A program made the position numbers and the translations under genes. Below the pieces are notes generated by a model. The model searched no databases. It was given only the letters and a program-made list of their open reading frames with translations, and was not told the DNA's origin. This document shows positions 11,501 through 21,700 of a DNA stretch of 64,000 nt, piece by piece; within the stretch, counting starts at the first letter, position 1; each line of letters opens with the position of its first letter. This DNA comes from Anaeramoeba flamelloides (lineage: Eukaryota; Metamonada; Anaeramoebidae), in contig JANTQA010000070.1 in the NCBI GenBank assembly GCA_027625915.1, positions 4,221,001-4,285,000 on the forward strand, written 5' to 3'.

Positions 11501-14500
11501 AGTATTGTTTTTTGATAGAACCAAAAACCATTAATTATTTGAAAACACATCCCTGTCTATTTGTAAAATTATTCATGAATTTCAAGTGGTAATGTTCAAT
11601 GAATGAAAAAAAAAAAAAAACTTTTAAATAAAACTATTTCAATATCCAAAATTGTTAAATCCATTTTAAAAAAGTGCTTCAAAAGAGTATAATATGTTCA
11701 TGGAAAATAGTCTGATTAACGAGTTAATTGGCTATTTTAGTGGAATACTTTTGAAAACTTTTTTTGTCACGCTTTTTTTAAATTGACGACACCTTATTTC
11801 ATTTGACAAAAATTGAAGTATTTAAATTCTAAAAAAAACAACTTACCACAAAAAAAAAAATTACAAATATTAGTTTATTTTATCGAAATTAACAAATGAA
11901 AAAAATTCTATTTACTAAAAGAAGGAATTATAAAAAATAATTCCGACATAAATTAATGATGTAAAAAAATATAAAAATTAATTCAAAGTAAATTCCATTC
12001 CAAAAATTTGGATACACACAAAATCAAAAATAGGCAAAAACAAAACTCAATTTATTATATTTTTCCAAACTTAATATAAAACCACATTTAAGTTTACTCC
12101 AGTATTAATGTTGTTATAAGTAATCATTTTAATCCAAATCAAAGAAAAAAATATAAAACTCAAAAAAAAAACTTGGTGTGTCAAAAATAATGAAACAAGC
12201 AGAATCAATAAATGTATTGGTAAATTTGTTCAAATTTCACCAACAATTGTTGATCGATCAAATGATAAGCTACCATCGACCAATTGTATGTGATTTTCCA
12301 ATTTAACAGACTCAACACCAAATCTTCTATCAATCATTGAAAAAAAATTCCAGATCAAATCAAACAGATTACGTAACTCTGGAAAAAAGGAAATGAAAAC
12401 AAAACCAAAAAAGACAAAAAATGAAATAGTTTGTAAAATCAAAATTATTCCCAAATGGAATGTAAAATGGAGTATTGCTATTCTTTCAACTGCTTAAACT
12501 GTGTCCAAATTTTTGGAATTTAGTTTATATTTACCAATTTATGATCTGTAAAAATATCATACAACAATAAATGAATTTTTTTGGGTTAGTTATTTCCAAT
12601 CTAACCCAAAATGATTTCAACTCGATAGATGTTTGGATAAATAAAAAAGTAACCAATTTTTTAAAAATTAATCCACACTCTTCCAGAATAATTTATAAAA
12701 ACTGAGGCAAAGATAGACCAAGTAAGAATTTCGATATATAAAAGAAGATTTAAACTCAAAAATAAATTAGAAATACTTGGGTTTCGAACAAATTCAAAAA
12801 ATATATAATTTTCAAAAAAAGACAACGAAAATATTAATTGGAAAGCAGAAAATTTAAAATTGCTAAATGCGAATCTTAATCAATTTAGAGAAAACTTAAT
12901 AATAAATAGCACTGGGTGGAAAGATCAGGAATATTTAAAAATTATTAGGTATAATAACAATATAAACAAACAGTCGTGTCGTCAAGTGCCGTAGAGTGCC
13001 TAGGTTTTCCATAATTCAAAAGAATAGAGTAAAATTAAAGATTTAACTAAATTCTTTTGAATTATGGAAAACCTAACGGTGGTTTTCTTGGTATTTTCTA
13101 TTTTATTTGTGAAATCTATGGATTTTCGTTAGGTTTTTTTGAGTTTTGTATTTATTTAGAAAATCACTAGATTTCCGTTAGGTTTTTTTTACTTTAGAAA
13201 TAAACAGAAAATTTTAATAAATTTTCGGTTTATTTCAAAAATTAAAAAAAACCTAGAACACTTAAGAAATAAAATAGAAAACCTCAAAAAAACCTAGAAC
13301 ACTTCACAAATAAACAGAAAACTCAAAAAAACCTAACGGAAATCTAGTGATTTTCTAAATAAATACAAAACTCAAAAAAACCTAACGAAAATCCCTAGAA
13401 TACACAAATAAAACTGAAAATACCAAGAAAACCACCGTTAGGTTTTCCATAATTCAAAAGAATTTAGTTAAATCTTTAATTTTACTCTATTCTTTTGAAT
13501 TATGGAAAACCTAGGCACTCTACGGCACACCATGACACTCCTCTAATTCCTAAATTTTTATTTAGAAAAATCTATTATTATTTATTTTTTTATAAATATG
13601 ATTTTCCAATACATGAGATATATGATTTACAAAACCAAGATGATTCTTGAATTTGAAAGGATTATTATTTTTTTAATGATTACTTTTTTATTCTCTTAAA
13701 TAAAACATAGAAAAATAACTTCTTCATAACCTAAAAATTTCATAAAATCATGATTCTTATAATTTATCTTTTTTTTTTTTTTTTTTTATTTTAATCAAAA
13801 TTTAAATATTAATCTAAAAAAACTAAACACCAAAAGGAAAAGAAAACCAAATTAGCCCTAAAATTCTAACCAATAAAGAGCTTCAAGAAAAATTATTACT
13901 TGCGAATCAAAATAAGGGATATAATAAAACAATTGGGATCTCAAATGAAAATAAACAGATAGAACCAGAACGAAAAATAAGAAAGGTGCGAAAGAATGTA
14001 AAATACAAACCAAAAAATAAATTGGTTATTGTTGAATTTTTTGAAAACAAAAAAGAAGAATCATTGGATTTAAAATTGAAATTACAAAACGTTCTATGGT
14101 CACAACCTTTATCTCTGAAAACAACAGAAGGTCAAAGCTTGAAGATCAAAAGGGAATCAAAAGAGAAAATGATTCAGGAATATCGCCAGGATGGATGCAT
14201 AAGAGAAATATTTATATTTGGGAACAAGCCACCTTTCACGCCTGAAGAAGCCAAGGAGGATTCAGATCCCAATTTTAAGTTTGATTCTTCGACTTTTTTC
14301 TCACAATTTGGGAAAAACAAAGAAAAAGATCAAATTAAAAATAATTCTGAATTCAATGAAACGAAAGACAGGGATACAAAAGAAGAGAAAGTTTTGGAAC
14401 AGGGGGAAATCGACGATGATGAGAAAGAAGAACAGCAATTGTTAAACGAAATGAAAGAAATGAATGAAAATCAAGTTTATGGAGAGAATGAACAAAATGA

Positions 14501-15254
14501 GGAGAAACAAGAAGAGAAAATTCTAATAATTCCTTGGGAAAAAAACGACATTTTGTCCAATGAAAGGCTAATTGATTCAGTTTTAGAAAACCCACAATTA
14601 TATTCAACGTTAATGAATGTGTTTTCAAAACAAGAGAATGGCTTACAAAATGACCCTCAAAAAACAAATTATATACCACCAATTCAAAATAATATGAATA
14701 TGAATATGAATATGAATATGAATGGTAATAATAATTTTCCTTACAGCCCTAATAATAATTTCCAACCACAGCCTCTACAATACCCACAACAATATCAACA
14801 GCCACCACAGCAATTCCAACAACCACCACAGCAATTCCAACAACAACCACAGCAATTCCAACAACCACAACAACAATTCCAACAACCACAACAACAATTC
14901 CAACAGCCACAACAACAATTCCAACAGCCACAACAACAATTCCAACAACAACCACAACAATATCAAATGCAGCCCTTCAATCAACAAAATCCACAATCTT
15001 TTAACCAAATGCCACCACCACAAATGAATAATATGCAAATGCAACAACCTCCGCCACAACAATACCAACAACCACCACCACAACAACAACCAATGTATCC
15101 ACCACAAATGAACAACTTTAATGGAATGAATAATCAACAAAATGTAGGGTATTATGATCAATATAATACATTTCAAAATTCCTATCCTTCTAATAATTTT
15201 TATCCACCTCAAAATATAATACAGCCACAATATCCACCACCTCAACAATATTAA
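8539..15254 (+). CDS. PNUTS-like PP1 regulatory protein (TFIIS N-terminal domain)
   Basis: Two exons, 8539-9055 and 13837-15254, give 644 residues. The junction is phase 1 on both sides: donor GTATTG after AATG, acceptor AAAAG. Residues about 30-137 form a helical TFIIS N-terminal-like domain (IVKFLTNGGIKSL resembles LVKFIDVGGYKLL of animal PNUTS). Residues 225-229, KNVKY, sit where PNUTS carries its PP1-binding TVTW motif, and the following KLVIVEFF parallels the hydrophobic stretch after that motif. The middle is acidic. A further conserved-looking segment reads IPWEKNDILSNERLI. The C-terminus is an N/M/Q/P-rich tail with no CCCH zinc finger, which animal PNUTS has. In animals and yeast (Ref2) this protein brings PP1 to RNA polymerase II termination and 3'-end machinery; here that role is inferred. 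The single intron is 4781 bp and full of repeats. Open frames opposite the Q-rich tail are shadows. Confidence 0.75.
10181..10742 (-). repeat. Dispersed TIR repeat R4, copy b
   Basis: It starts ATTTCCAAAAAAGTCGGGC and ends CCTACTTTTTTGGAATTA. Read in reverse it follows copies at 1688-2264 and 57404-57980, including the ATTTCATAAAAAATCATC terminal segment. It sits between the arms of the larger foldback at 9450-11785. Confidence 0.6.
10750..11395. repeat. Palindromic repeat within PNUTS intron
   Basis: The left arm around 10765-10850 (CCATTAACCATCCTAAAAAG, then AATCTATCAATTTTAACAC and GGTAAATGTAGAAATC) pairs with the right arm at 11290-11390 (GATTTCTACATTTACCAAAG and the complementary steps). 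A related, more eroded copy lies at about 42800-43170. It is a foldback element with no coding frame. Confidence 0.55.
11996..12525 (+). repeat. Dispersed repeat R6, copy b
   Basis: It starts ATTCCAAAAATTTGGATACA and ends CCAAATTTTTGGAATTTAG, so its ends are inverted repeats of each other. It is the closest relative of the copy at 76-620, including CTCAATTTATTATATTTTTC and AATATAAAACCACATTTAA. It has no coding capacity. Confidence 0.65.
12976..13538. mobile_element. Foldback element R3, complete copy
   Basis: It is nearly a perfect palindrome of about 560 bp. The left arm starts GTGTCGTCAAGTGCCGTAGA and the right arm ends with the matching CTACGGCACACCATGACAC. Both arms then carry CCTAGGTTTTCCATAATTC and several CCTAACG steps. 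A short loop with TTTCGGTTTATTTC lies near the centre. Partial relatives are at 20476-20640, 23576-23782, 34430-35110 and 61554-61925. It lies about 300 bp upstream of PNUTS exon 2. The arms match so well that the copy looks recent or homogenised. Confidence 0.8.
14789..14965 (+). repeat. Coding tandem repeat, QFQQP array in PNUTS tail
   Basis: Tandem units of about 18-21 bases encode QFQQPQQ-type heptads and hexads. They are preceded by an NM dipeptide run near 14695-14722. Such arrays change length by replication slippage. In the protein they form a disordered glutamine/proline tail. Open frames on the opposite strand here are products of this repeat. Confidence 0.85.
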
Positions 15255-15579
15255 TCATTCTATAGAATGACAAAAATCAAATATACATAGAGCAAGATGC
15301 TTCGATAAAAATAATAAAAAAAAACAAAACAGATTTTTTTTCAATAATAAATATTTTATATCTAAATAATATTCGTTAATATTCGGCTGTTTTTTTAAAA
15401 AAATAGCATTATTGAGAAAATTTATTTGTTTTTTTTTTTTTTCAATTAGAGTTAGAAAGATGAAAAATTTACATCATTAATTTCTTAAATTTCGTAAAAA
15501 ATTAATTTAAAAAATTAATCAAAATATATTATACTAATAATAAATAATTCTGATAATGATAATGTAAATATTAATGTTT

Positions 15580-15610
<31 letters not shown>

Positions 15611-16322
15611 GGATGTTGGGGTAAAATAAATTTTGATTTAAATATCTTTGAATAAATATTTATTTTATATTCAAAGACCAGATATTAAAGAAATAAAATC
15701 TGGAAATAATTCAATCTTAATTTTTTACTCAAATTTTTATTTTTAAATTGAAAGAATCTGTAATAAAAATAATTGGTTTGAAGATTAATCCTGAATTTTT
15801 ATTATTGTTTTTTTGAAATTTAAGACGTATAAATTACTTTTTACAATAAAATCACAGATTATTATAGAATATGAAAATATTATTACGTCTCATTTTTTTT
15901 TGTTATTATTTATTTAGAGACCTTATAAAATATTAAATAATAATTCTTATCAAAAATATTGTAATTTTGGAAATTCAAAATGTTATTTATTTTTCAATAA
16001 TTAACATATTATTGTTTGCAAAATTATGAAATACTTATTAACCCCAACTTTATCTATTTGTATAATATTAACTCTAAATCACTCTAAATCATCATTATCA
16101 TTATATTTTCACTTATAAATGCTTATTATTAAATTAACTATTAAATATAATTTTAGTATAAATATTTTTGATTTATAAAGTTTATTTTGTATTAAGAGAA
16201 TCTTTTAATTTTCTTAATTTCGGGAACACATTACCAATCTCAAATTCTTTAACTAAACATTTTTAAAAAACTGATACTTGTCGGAAATAATAAATTGAAA
16301 AAAAAAAAAAATTATTATGTTA

Positions 16323-16519
16323 CAGTCAGTTCCATTTTTAAGATACAAACTTTAAACAAAATTTAAGGCAAACGAAAATCTCAAATTAAGGTACAAAATT
16401 TGTATTTTTTTTTTTTAACAAATTATTTTACTAGAATCTGAATTTTGTGCCTTAATTTGAGATTTTTATTGCGCCTTAAATTTCGTTGAAAGTTTGTGCC
16501 ATAAAAGTGGAACTGACTA
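16323..16519. mobile_element. Palindromic mariner-like MITE R2, copy 1
   Basis: The left end CAGTCAGTTCCATTTTTAAG follows a TA. The right arm carries AAATTTCGTTGAAAGTTTG and GTGGAACTGACTA. The two halves pair along most of about 200 bp (CTCAAATTAAGGTACAAAAT against TTTTGTGCCTTAATTTGAG). CAGT ends with TA flanks are typical of Tc1/mariner-derived MITEs. Confidence 0.75.
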
Positions 16520-16787
16520 TATATTCAATTACTATTAATAATAAATAATACTAATAATTCACTTTTTAATTATTAAATACTTAGAAAAATCCAGATATTA
16601 AAAAAAATAAAACCAAAAACGAAAAAAAAAGTAAATTACAACACAGGTATAAATTTAAAAAAAATGAAATTTTAGATATAGGACATCTGGACGAATTATT
16701 CATTTTTTCAGAATCTAATTGATCTTAAAAATTGATTTTTCAAGTTTCGAGCTCTGTATATCCTCATTTATTGGTTCAAAATAAGCA

Positions 16788-17655
16788 AATTAAAAAGCTA
16801 TTTCTTTAGATTATAAGTTGGATGTTCCAGGTTTTAAAAAATGTATTTTGGGAGAATTTTTAATTTAATTTTTTGGTTATTTTTCTCATATTTATTTTGT
16901 TCAATAAATTGAAAAATTGATTTGAACTGTTCTTTGAATCAAAAAAAATATATTTTTATGGCTTTAAAATAATTATTGCAATGGTTTTGATATTGAATAC
17001 TTTTTTATTATACGTTATTAAAAGACTTTGAGGTTTTATTGTTAAAAATATAATTTTTACTCGTTCTATCATTCAAAAAAATTTCTTTCTTCTTTAAGGG
17101 ATTGTAAAACTAAAAAAAAAATCTTCAAGTAAATTTAATTCAATAAAAAAAATTTAAACATCTTGAAATTGAAAAATGTAGAAAAAATTTGATTATTACA
17201 AAATCAAACTTATTTTGAAAGTTTTTTTTCCGAAGTGAATTCTTGTTATTAAAAATTTGATCCATTTTTCTTGTTAATGAAAAGTTTAAATTTCAACCTA
17301 TTTCTGAATTATTTCAAAAAAAAAAATAATATTGTTCAGAGAAGAAAAAAATATTAATATCTATAAATGAAGTGTACCAAAATACTATTTTTAAAAAAAA
17401 CTATTAAGTTCTAAAAATTACTCAGTATAAAAAATCTACTTAATTACTAAATAATTAGAATAATTATTTTTAACTTTTAAAAATATAATTTTTTGATTCA
17501 AAGAACAGTTAGAATCAATTTTTCAATTTATTGAACAAAATAAAATATGAGAAAAACAACCAAACAATCAAATTAAAAATTCTCCCAAAATATATTTTTT
17601 AAAAAAGTAGAAAAATTCATTTTATAACCCAAAGAAATAGCTTTTTAATATGTTT
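16788..17655. repeat. Large palindrome of about 870 bp
   Basis: The left arm (GCAAATTAAAAAGCTATTTC at 16794, then GGGAGAATTTTTAATTTAAT and TTGAACTGTTCTTTGAATC) is matched in reverse complement by 17460-17655 (TTGATTCAAAGAACAGTT, then AATTAAAAATTCTCCCAAAA and GAAATAGCTTTTTAA). Arm-like fragments also occur at 7480-7760 and about 18380-18640. It is non-coding and foldback-type. Confidence 0.65.
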
Positions 17656-18762
17656 ATTGATAATCAATAATTAATAACTACATTGTTAATTCTTTCAGTG
17701 GGTTATTAACTCCACGAAGATTAAAAGTATAAATATAATTTGTAATTATTTCTGAATTTTTTAAAGATTTTCAAACAAACAAAATGAATTCAAATAAATA
17801 ATTCTAATAATAATAAAAAAAAAAATATTATCGAATAAATGATTTAAATGCTAATAGTTTCTTGTTTATATTCATGAGTATTTGAATAAGAATATTGCTT
17901 AATCTCTTAAATTTCTGGAAATTTAATAAATATTTGTGATTAAAATAAATTATCAATTTTTTAGATTTTTTAGGATTCAATATTTTGATTTATATTTATT
18001 AATTTTTAAAATAAGATTAAATATTTGAAGGTTATTTGTTCCATACAGACTAAAGAATTACTAAAAATGAGATTTCTTCAAAATAAAACTCTTTTTGTAA
18101 ACTTTTTCTTTTTCTATTTTGATCCACAAATCCAAACAAAAAAAGGATCAGATCTTTTGAGGGAAAAATTCATTGGGAAAGTACTCTTATAAAAATAATA
18201 ACTCATCTCTCTAAAGTTGATAAATAAAGTTAAGTATCTGGTTTAATTGTACCCTTGTGTAAATAATTAGCCTATTAACTTTGGTAAAAAAAATAAATAA
18301 GAGTTACTGTTCCCTTACAGAAAATAATTTTTTTTCAAATAAATTTCAGAAAAAAATATTGAATTTTGAACTTTTCATGAACAAGAAAAATCAATCAAAA
18401 TTTTAAAAAGAAGAATTTATTTCGGAAAAAACTTTAAAAGTGGGATTGGTTTTGATATAGTCAGATTTTTACTTTATTTTTCAATAGAAAGATGTATATT
18501 AAATTATTTTTGAAATTAGCTAATTAATTTACTTGAAACTTTTTTTATGTTGTTCATTTCCTAAAATAAACATAACGAACATAAAATCAAAAATTGAAAG
18601 AAATAGCTTTTTAATAATTAATTTTTGATCACAGACAATTTCTTTTGAAATTTTCATTTTTTGGAGTTTTTTTCAAATGTTAAATAATGGTAAATTTTAT
18701 CTCCTTGTAAAAAATTTTATTTCTTGATTAAAATTTCTCTTTTTTCTTTTTTTCTTGTTTAG

Positions 18763-21700
18763 CTTATTTTCCAAAGCCACGAATTGGGAAAAATGGTAGG
18801 AAAGTTACTTTGTTGACAAACTATTTTCCGATCAAATTTGATCTTGACACTGTTTTTCTGAACGAAATAAAATTTGAGGTATTTTTTTCTTTTTTTTTTA
18901 CCTTACCACCAAAAAGAAAGAAGGAACGAAAAAAAATTTTATTCTTTGTAACTATTTTAATCATAGCCAGAAATACGTTCAAAACTACCAAGGTGGGGAA
19001 TTTTTAGCTTGTTACAAAAAGAGCTACGTAAGTTTTCTTTTTATGAAAAAAATTCTTTTTCGATCCTTTCAACCAAGAAAACAAAACTATGCTTTGAAAG
19101 TGCTATTTTTTTTTAATTTTTCAAAACAACAATCGTGTTTTTATTTTTTTAAAATAAACAAGTCAATTATTATGATTTTGGGTACATTTTCTTTTTTCAA
19201 ATTCCATGATTATAAAACATTCTTAAATTAAAATTGTAATGAGAAGAAAAGAGGAGTGTTACGAACAGAGATTACTTTACCTAAAATACAAAAAAAAAGA
19301 AAAAAAAAAATAATTGCACCACTACCTGTATTTTCCTCAAATGCCAGCCAAAAAGTTTTAATCGTTTTCTCGAAAAAGGTTGAGCAAAATAAAAAGAAAT
19401 ATTGGACAATTAATTCTGAAAAACTATTTATTTTTTGCTTTTAGAAAATGGATTTAAGGTTTTCAATCTCTGAAGAATGAAAAAAGATTGTCTTATGTTA
19501 GGTTTGGCGACTTGTTTTTTGATTCCTAGCTGATCGATTTTCGACTTGGTATTGATTGTAACAGTAGCTCAAAATGGCAGTTTTTAACAATTTTTTATTC
19601 TTTTTATGTCCAAAATCCAATTTAAGAGTGTCAGACTAATAGACTGGTAGGTGTTTCATAATTAAATTTTGATTTTTGGGTCGTTATTTTGAGTATTTAT
19701 TTCCCCTTTATTCAATTCCAATTTTATGAAAAAAAAATATGATTTTTGAAAAGACTCTAAATAAAAACAAACCGAAAGAAAAATATCAATTGACAACCCA
19801 AAAATTTTGTGTTTTTTTTCAAACTTACCTTCCAGCCAACTGATTGGTCTTACACTCGTAAATTCTGATTTCCAAAATAAAAAAGAAAAATTTCATTTTT
19901 TGAATTCAAAGATATTTTTTATCTTGGAATTTGGTTAGAAAAAAACACACATCTTGTTAAATAATTTCAAAAAAATAGAAAAGTCCTTGGAAACACTTTG
20001 TCGATTGTTTCAACAAAATAAATCCAATAATGGAGTAAAAATAACTTCTTTTAAAGCACTTTTTTTAATTCAACTGTATTATGGAATCGAATATTTAATT
20101 TGAAACAAAGTGATTTTGAAAGAATTGATAGATTTATCAATAAATAAGTCACAAATTTCTTATAAAATAATATTCACTCACTATAATTAATTTATAAAAC
20201 TGATGCAAAAATTGATCTCGCTAGATTAAAAATATACCCAAAAAAATATAATTGCTCGGAAAAATAGAAATATTAAATTTAAAACAATTAAAAACGGTCC
20301 TAAATTTTCGAACTCTTGAAAATCAGAATATTGATTAGTATATACTGAATAATAAAAATTATTAGATTTGGAATTAAAGGTTTTTCAACGAACCAGTTTG
20401 GAAAATTCAACTTGTTGGAAAATTCAACAATACCTAAAAATTAAAAAACAACAAAATTGAAATTTCAAACAGTAAGTGTGGTGCTGTAGAGTATCGTCAA
20501 GTGCAATAGAGGCCTAGCTTTTCCAAAATTTAAAATAATTGAGTAAAATCAAAGATTTTTATTTTTACTCGATTATTTTAAATTATGAAAAACCTAACAA
20601 TAAATGTCATCAAGTGTCGTCAAGAGTGTCGAGGTTTTTATTTTTTTCCTTATTTCCTGGATGAATTTTCTTTATATTGGGAAGTTGAGTTGCAAAGGAA
20701 AAGTTACAAAGGAAAAAGATCAATTAGTTACTTACTCATACTGAGATACTGAAACAAAAAAGTATGAGTAACTTGAAAATAAAATCACTAAACAGCAAAA
20801 ACAAAAATTGACCAAAAGTTTAAAGCAAATCAGATCAAAAAAAAAAAAGAAATTCAAACAACTTAAACAACGATCCCCAAACGAACATTCATTATTGATT
20901 ACCAAATTAAATTAAATCAACCAAAAGGATTGTGGATGTGATTCTGGGTCTTCTTAATTCAAGATAGCATTGGATTTTTGATTTTTTTGATTTTTTACCA
21001 ATTGCTTCTTATGAAACCTTTTTAAATTTCCTTTTTTTTTTTTTTTTTCTTATTTCCTTTTTTCTTTTCAATTTTTTGTTTTTTCTTACTAAACATAAAG
21101 AAAATTTGGGTATGTATTTACCTTGAATAATCGTGAAATCTGAGATTTTACGTTTAAATTACCTTTCAATAAATTTAAATAAAAGGACATTTAGAGTGTA
21201 ATTTACACTTCTCAAATAATAAAAAAAAATAAATCAATTTTTCTAAAAAAGTATTTAAAAAATATCATATTTATAATTACCAAATCTAAATTAGATGAAT
21301 TAAATGAAAATTGGATCTAAAATTCATTTTGGGAAATTCTTTAAAAATATCAAATTAATTTGTTTCTCAAAATTTTTCAAATAAAAGTTTTTCCATTCAA
21401 AATTAAAAAATAAAGCCAAGTTAAAAAGAAATAATTGTACCAAATCTTACAGATAAGATCAAGAAAATAATGATTTTTTTTTTATTTTTTCTTGATCAAT
21501 TTTTTTTCATAATTTTGGATTTAAGTTTTTTTAGTTAATATTAAAGTATTTTATACTAGGGTATATTCCACTTCAGTATTTTTTAATAAAAAAACTATTT
21601 GGTTAAAGATGTTTGTATAATTCAATTTCTCATAAACTGCACCACTTAAAATTTGGTACAATGCACTTACTCTTTTAATTATCTCTTAAAGTTGAAAAAA

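Larger units (their letters stand above)
9450..11785. repeat. Nested foldback element in PNUTS intron
   Basis: A stretch of about 120 bases near 9455-9580 (with ATTAACTCGTTAATCAGACT) is repeated in reverse complement near 11655-11785. Between the arms, AACCATTAATTAGTTGAGAA at about 9880 recurs in direct orientation near 11528, while the neighbouring segment at 9985-10080 recurs inverted near 11400-11500. An R4 copy and a smaller palindrome (10750-11395) sit inside. The layout suggests a long-TIR element that later received insertions. It has no coding frame. Confidence 0.55.
15255..18762. other. Intergenic region, may hide first PIWI exon
   Basis: Between the PNUTS stop and the first PIWI exon that I can read, the sequence holds a mariner-like MITE (16323-16519), a large palindrome (16788-17655) and a related arm near 18380-18640. 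Since the exon at 18763 begins behind an acceptor site, a start codon and probably an N-terminal exon must lie upstream, perhaps here. I found no convincing Arg/Gly-rich N-terminal exon. Confidence 0.5.

Noticed and set aside
12976-13538. CRISPR-like or satellite array
   Set aside because: The structure is one large palindrome, not regularly spaced repeats.
14722-15248. Long frames on both strands across the PNUTS tail, including His/Asn-rich and Leu/Trp-rich ones
   Set aside because: They are shadows of the Q/P-coding tandem repeat and have no independent codon signal.
18967-19027. A 15-16 base mini-intron inside the second PIWI exon
   Set aside because: Choosing the acceptor after CATAG gives a continuous frame that matches the Argonaute N domain, so no mini-intron is needed.
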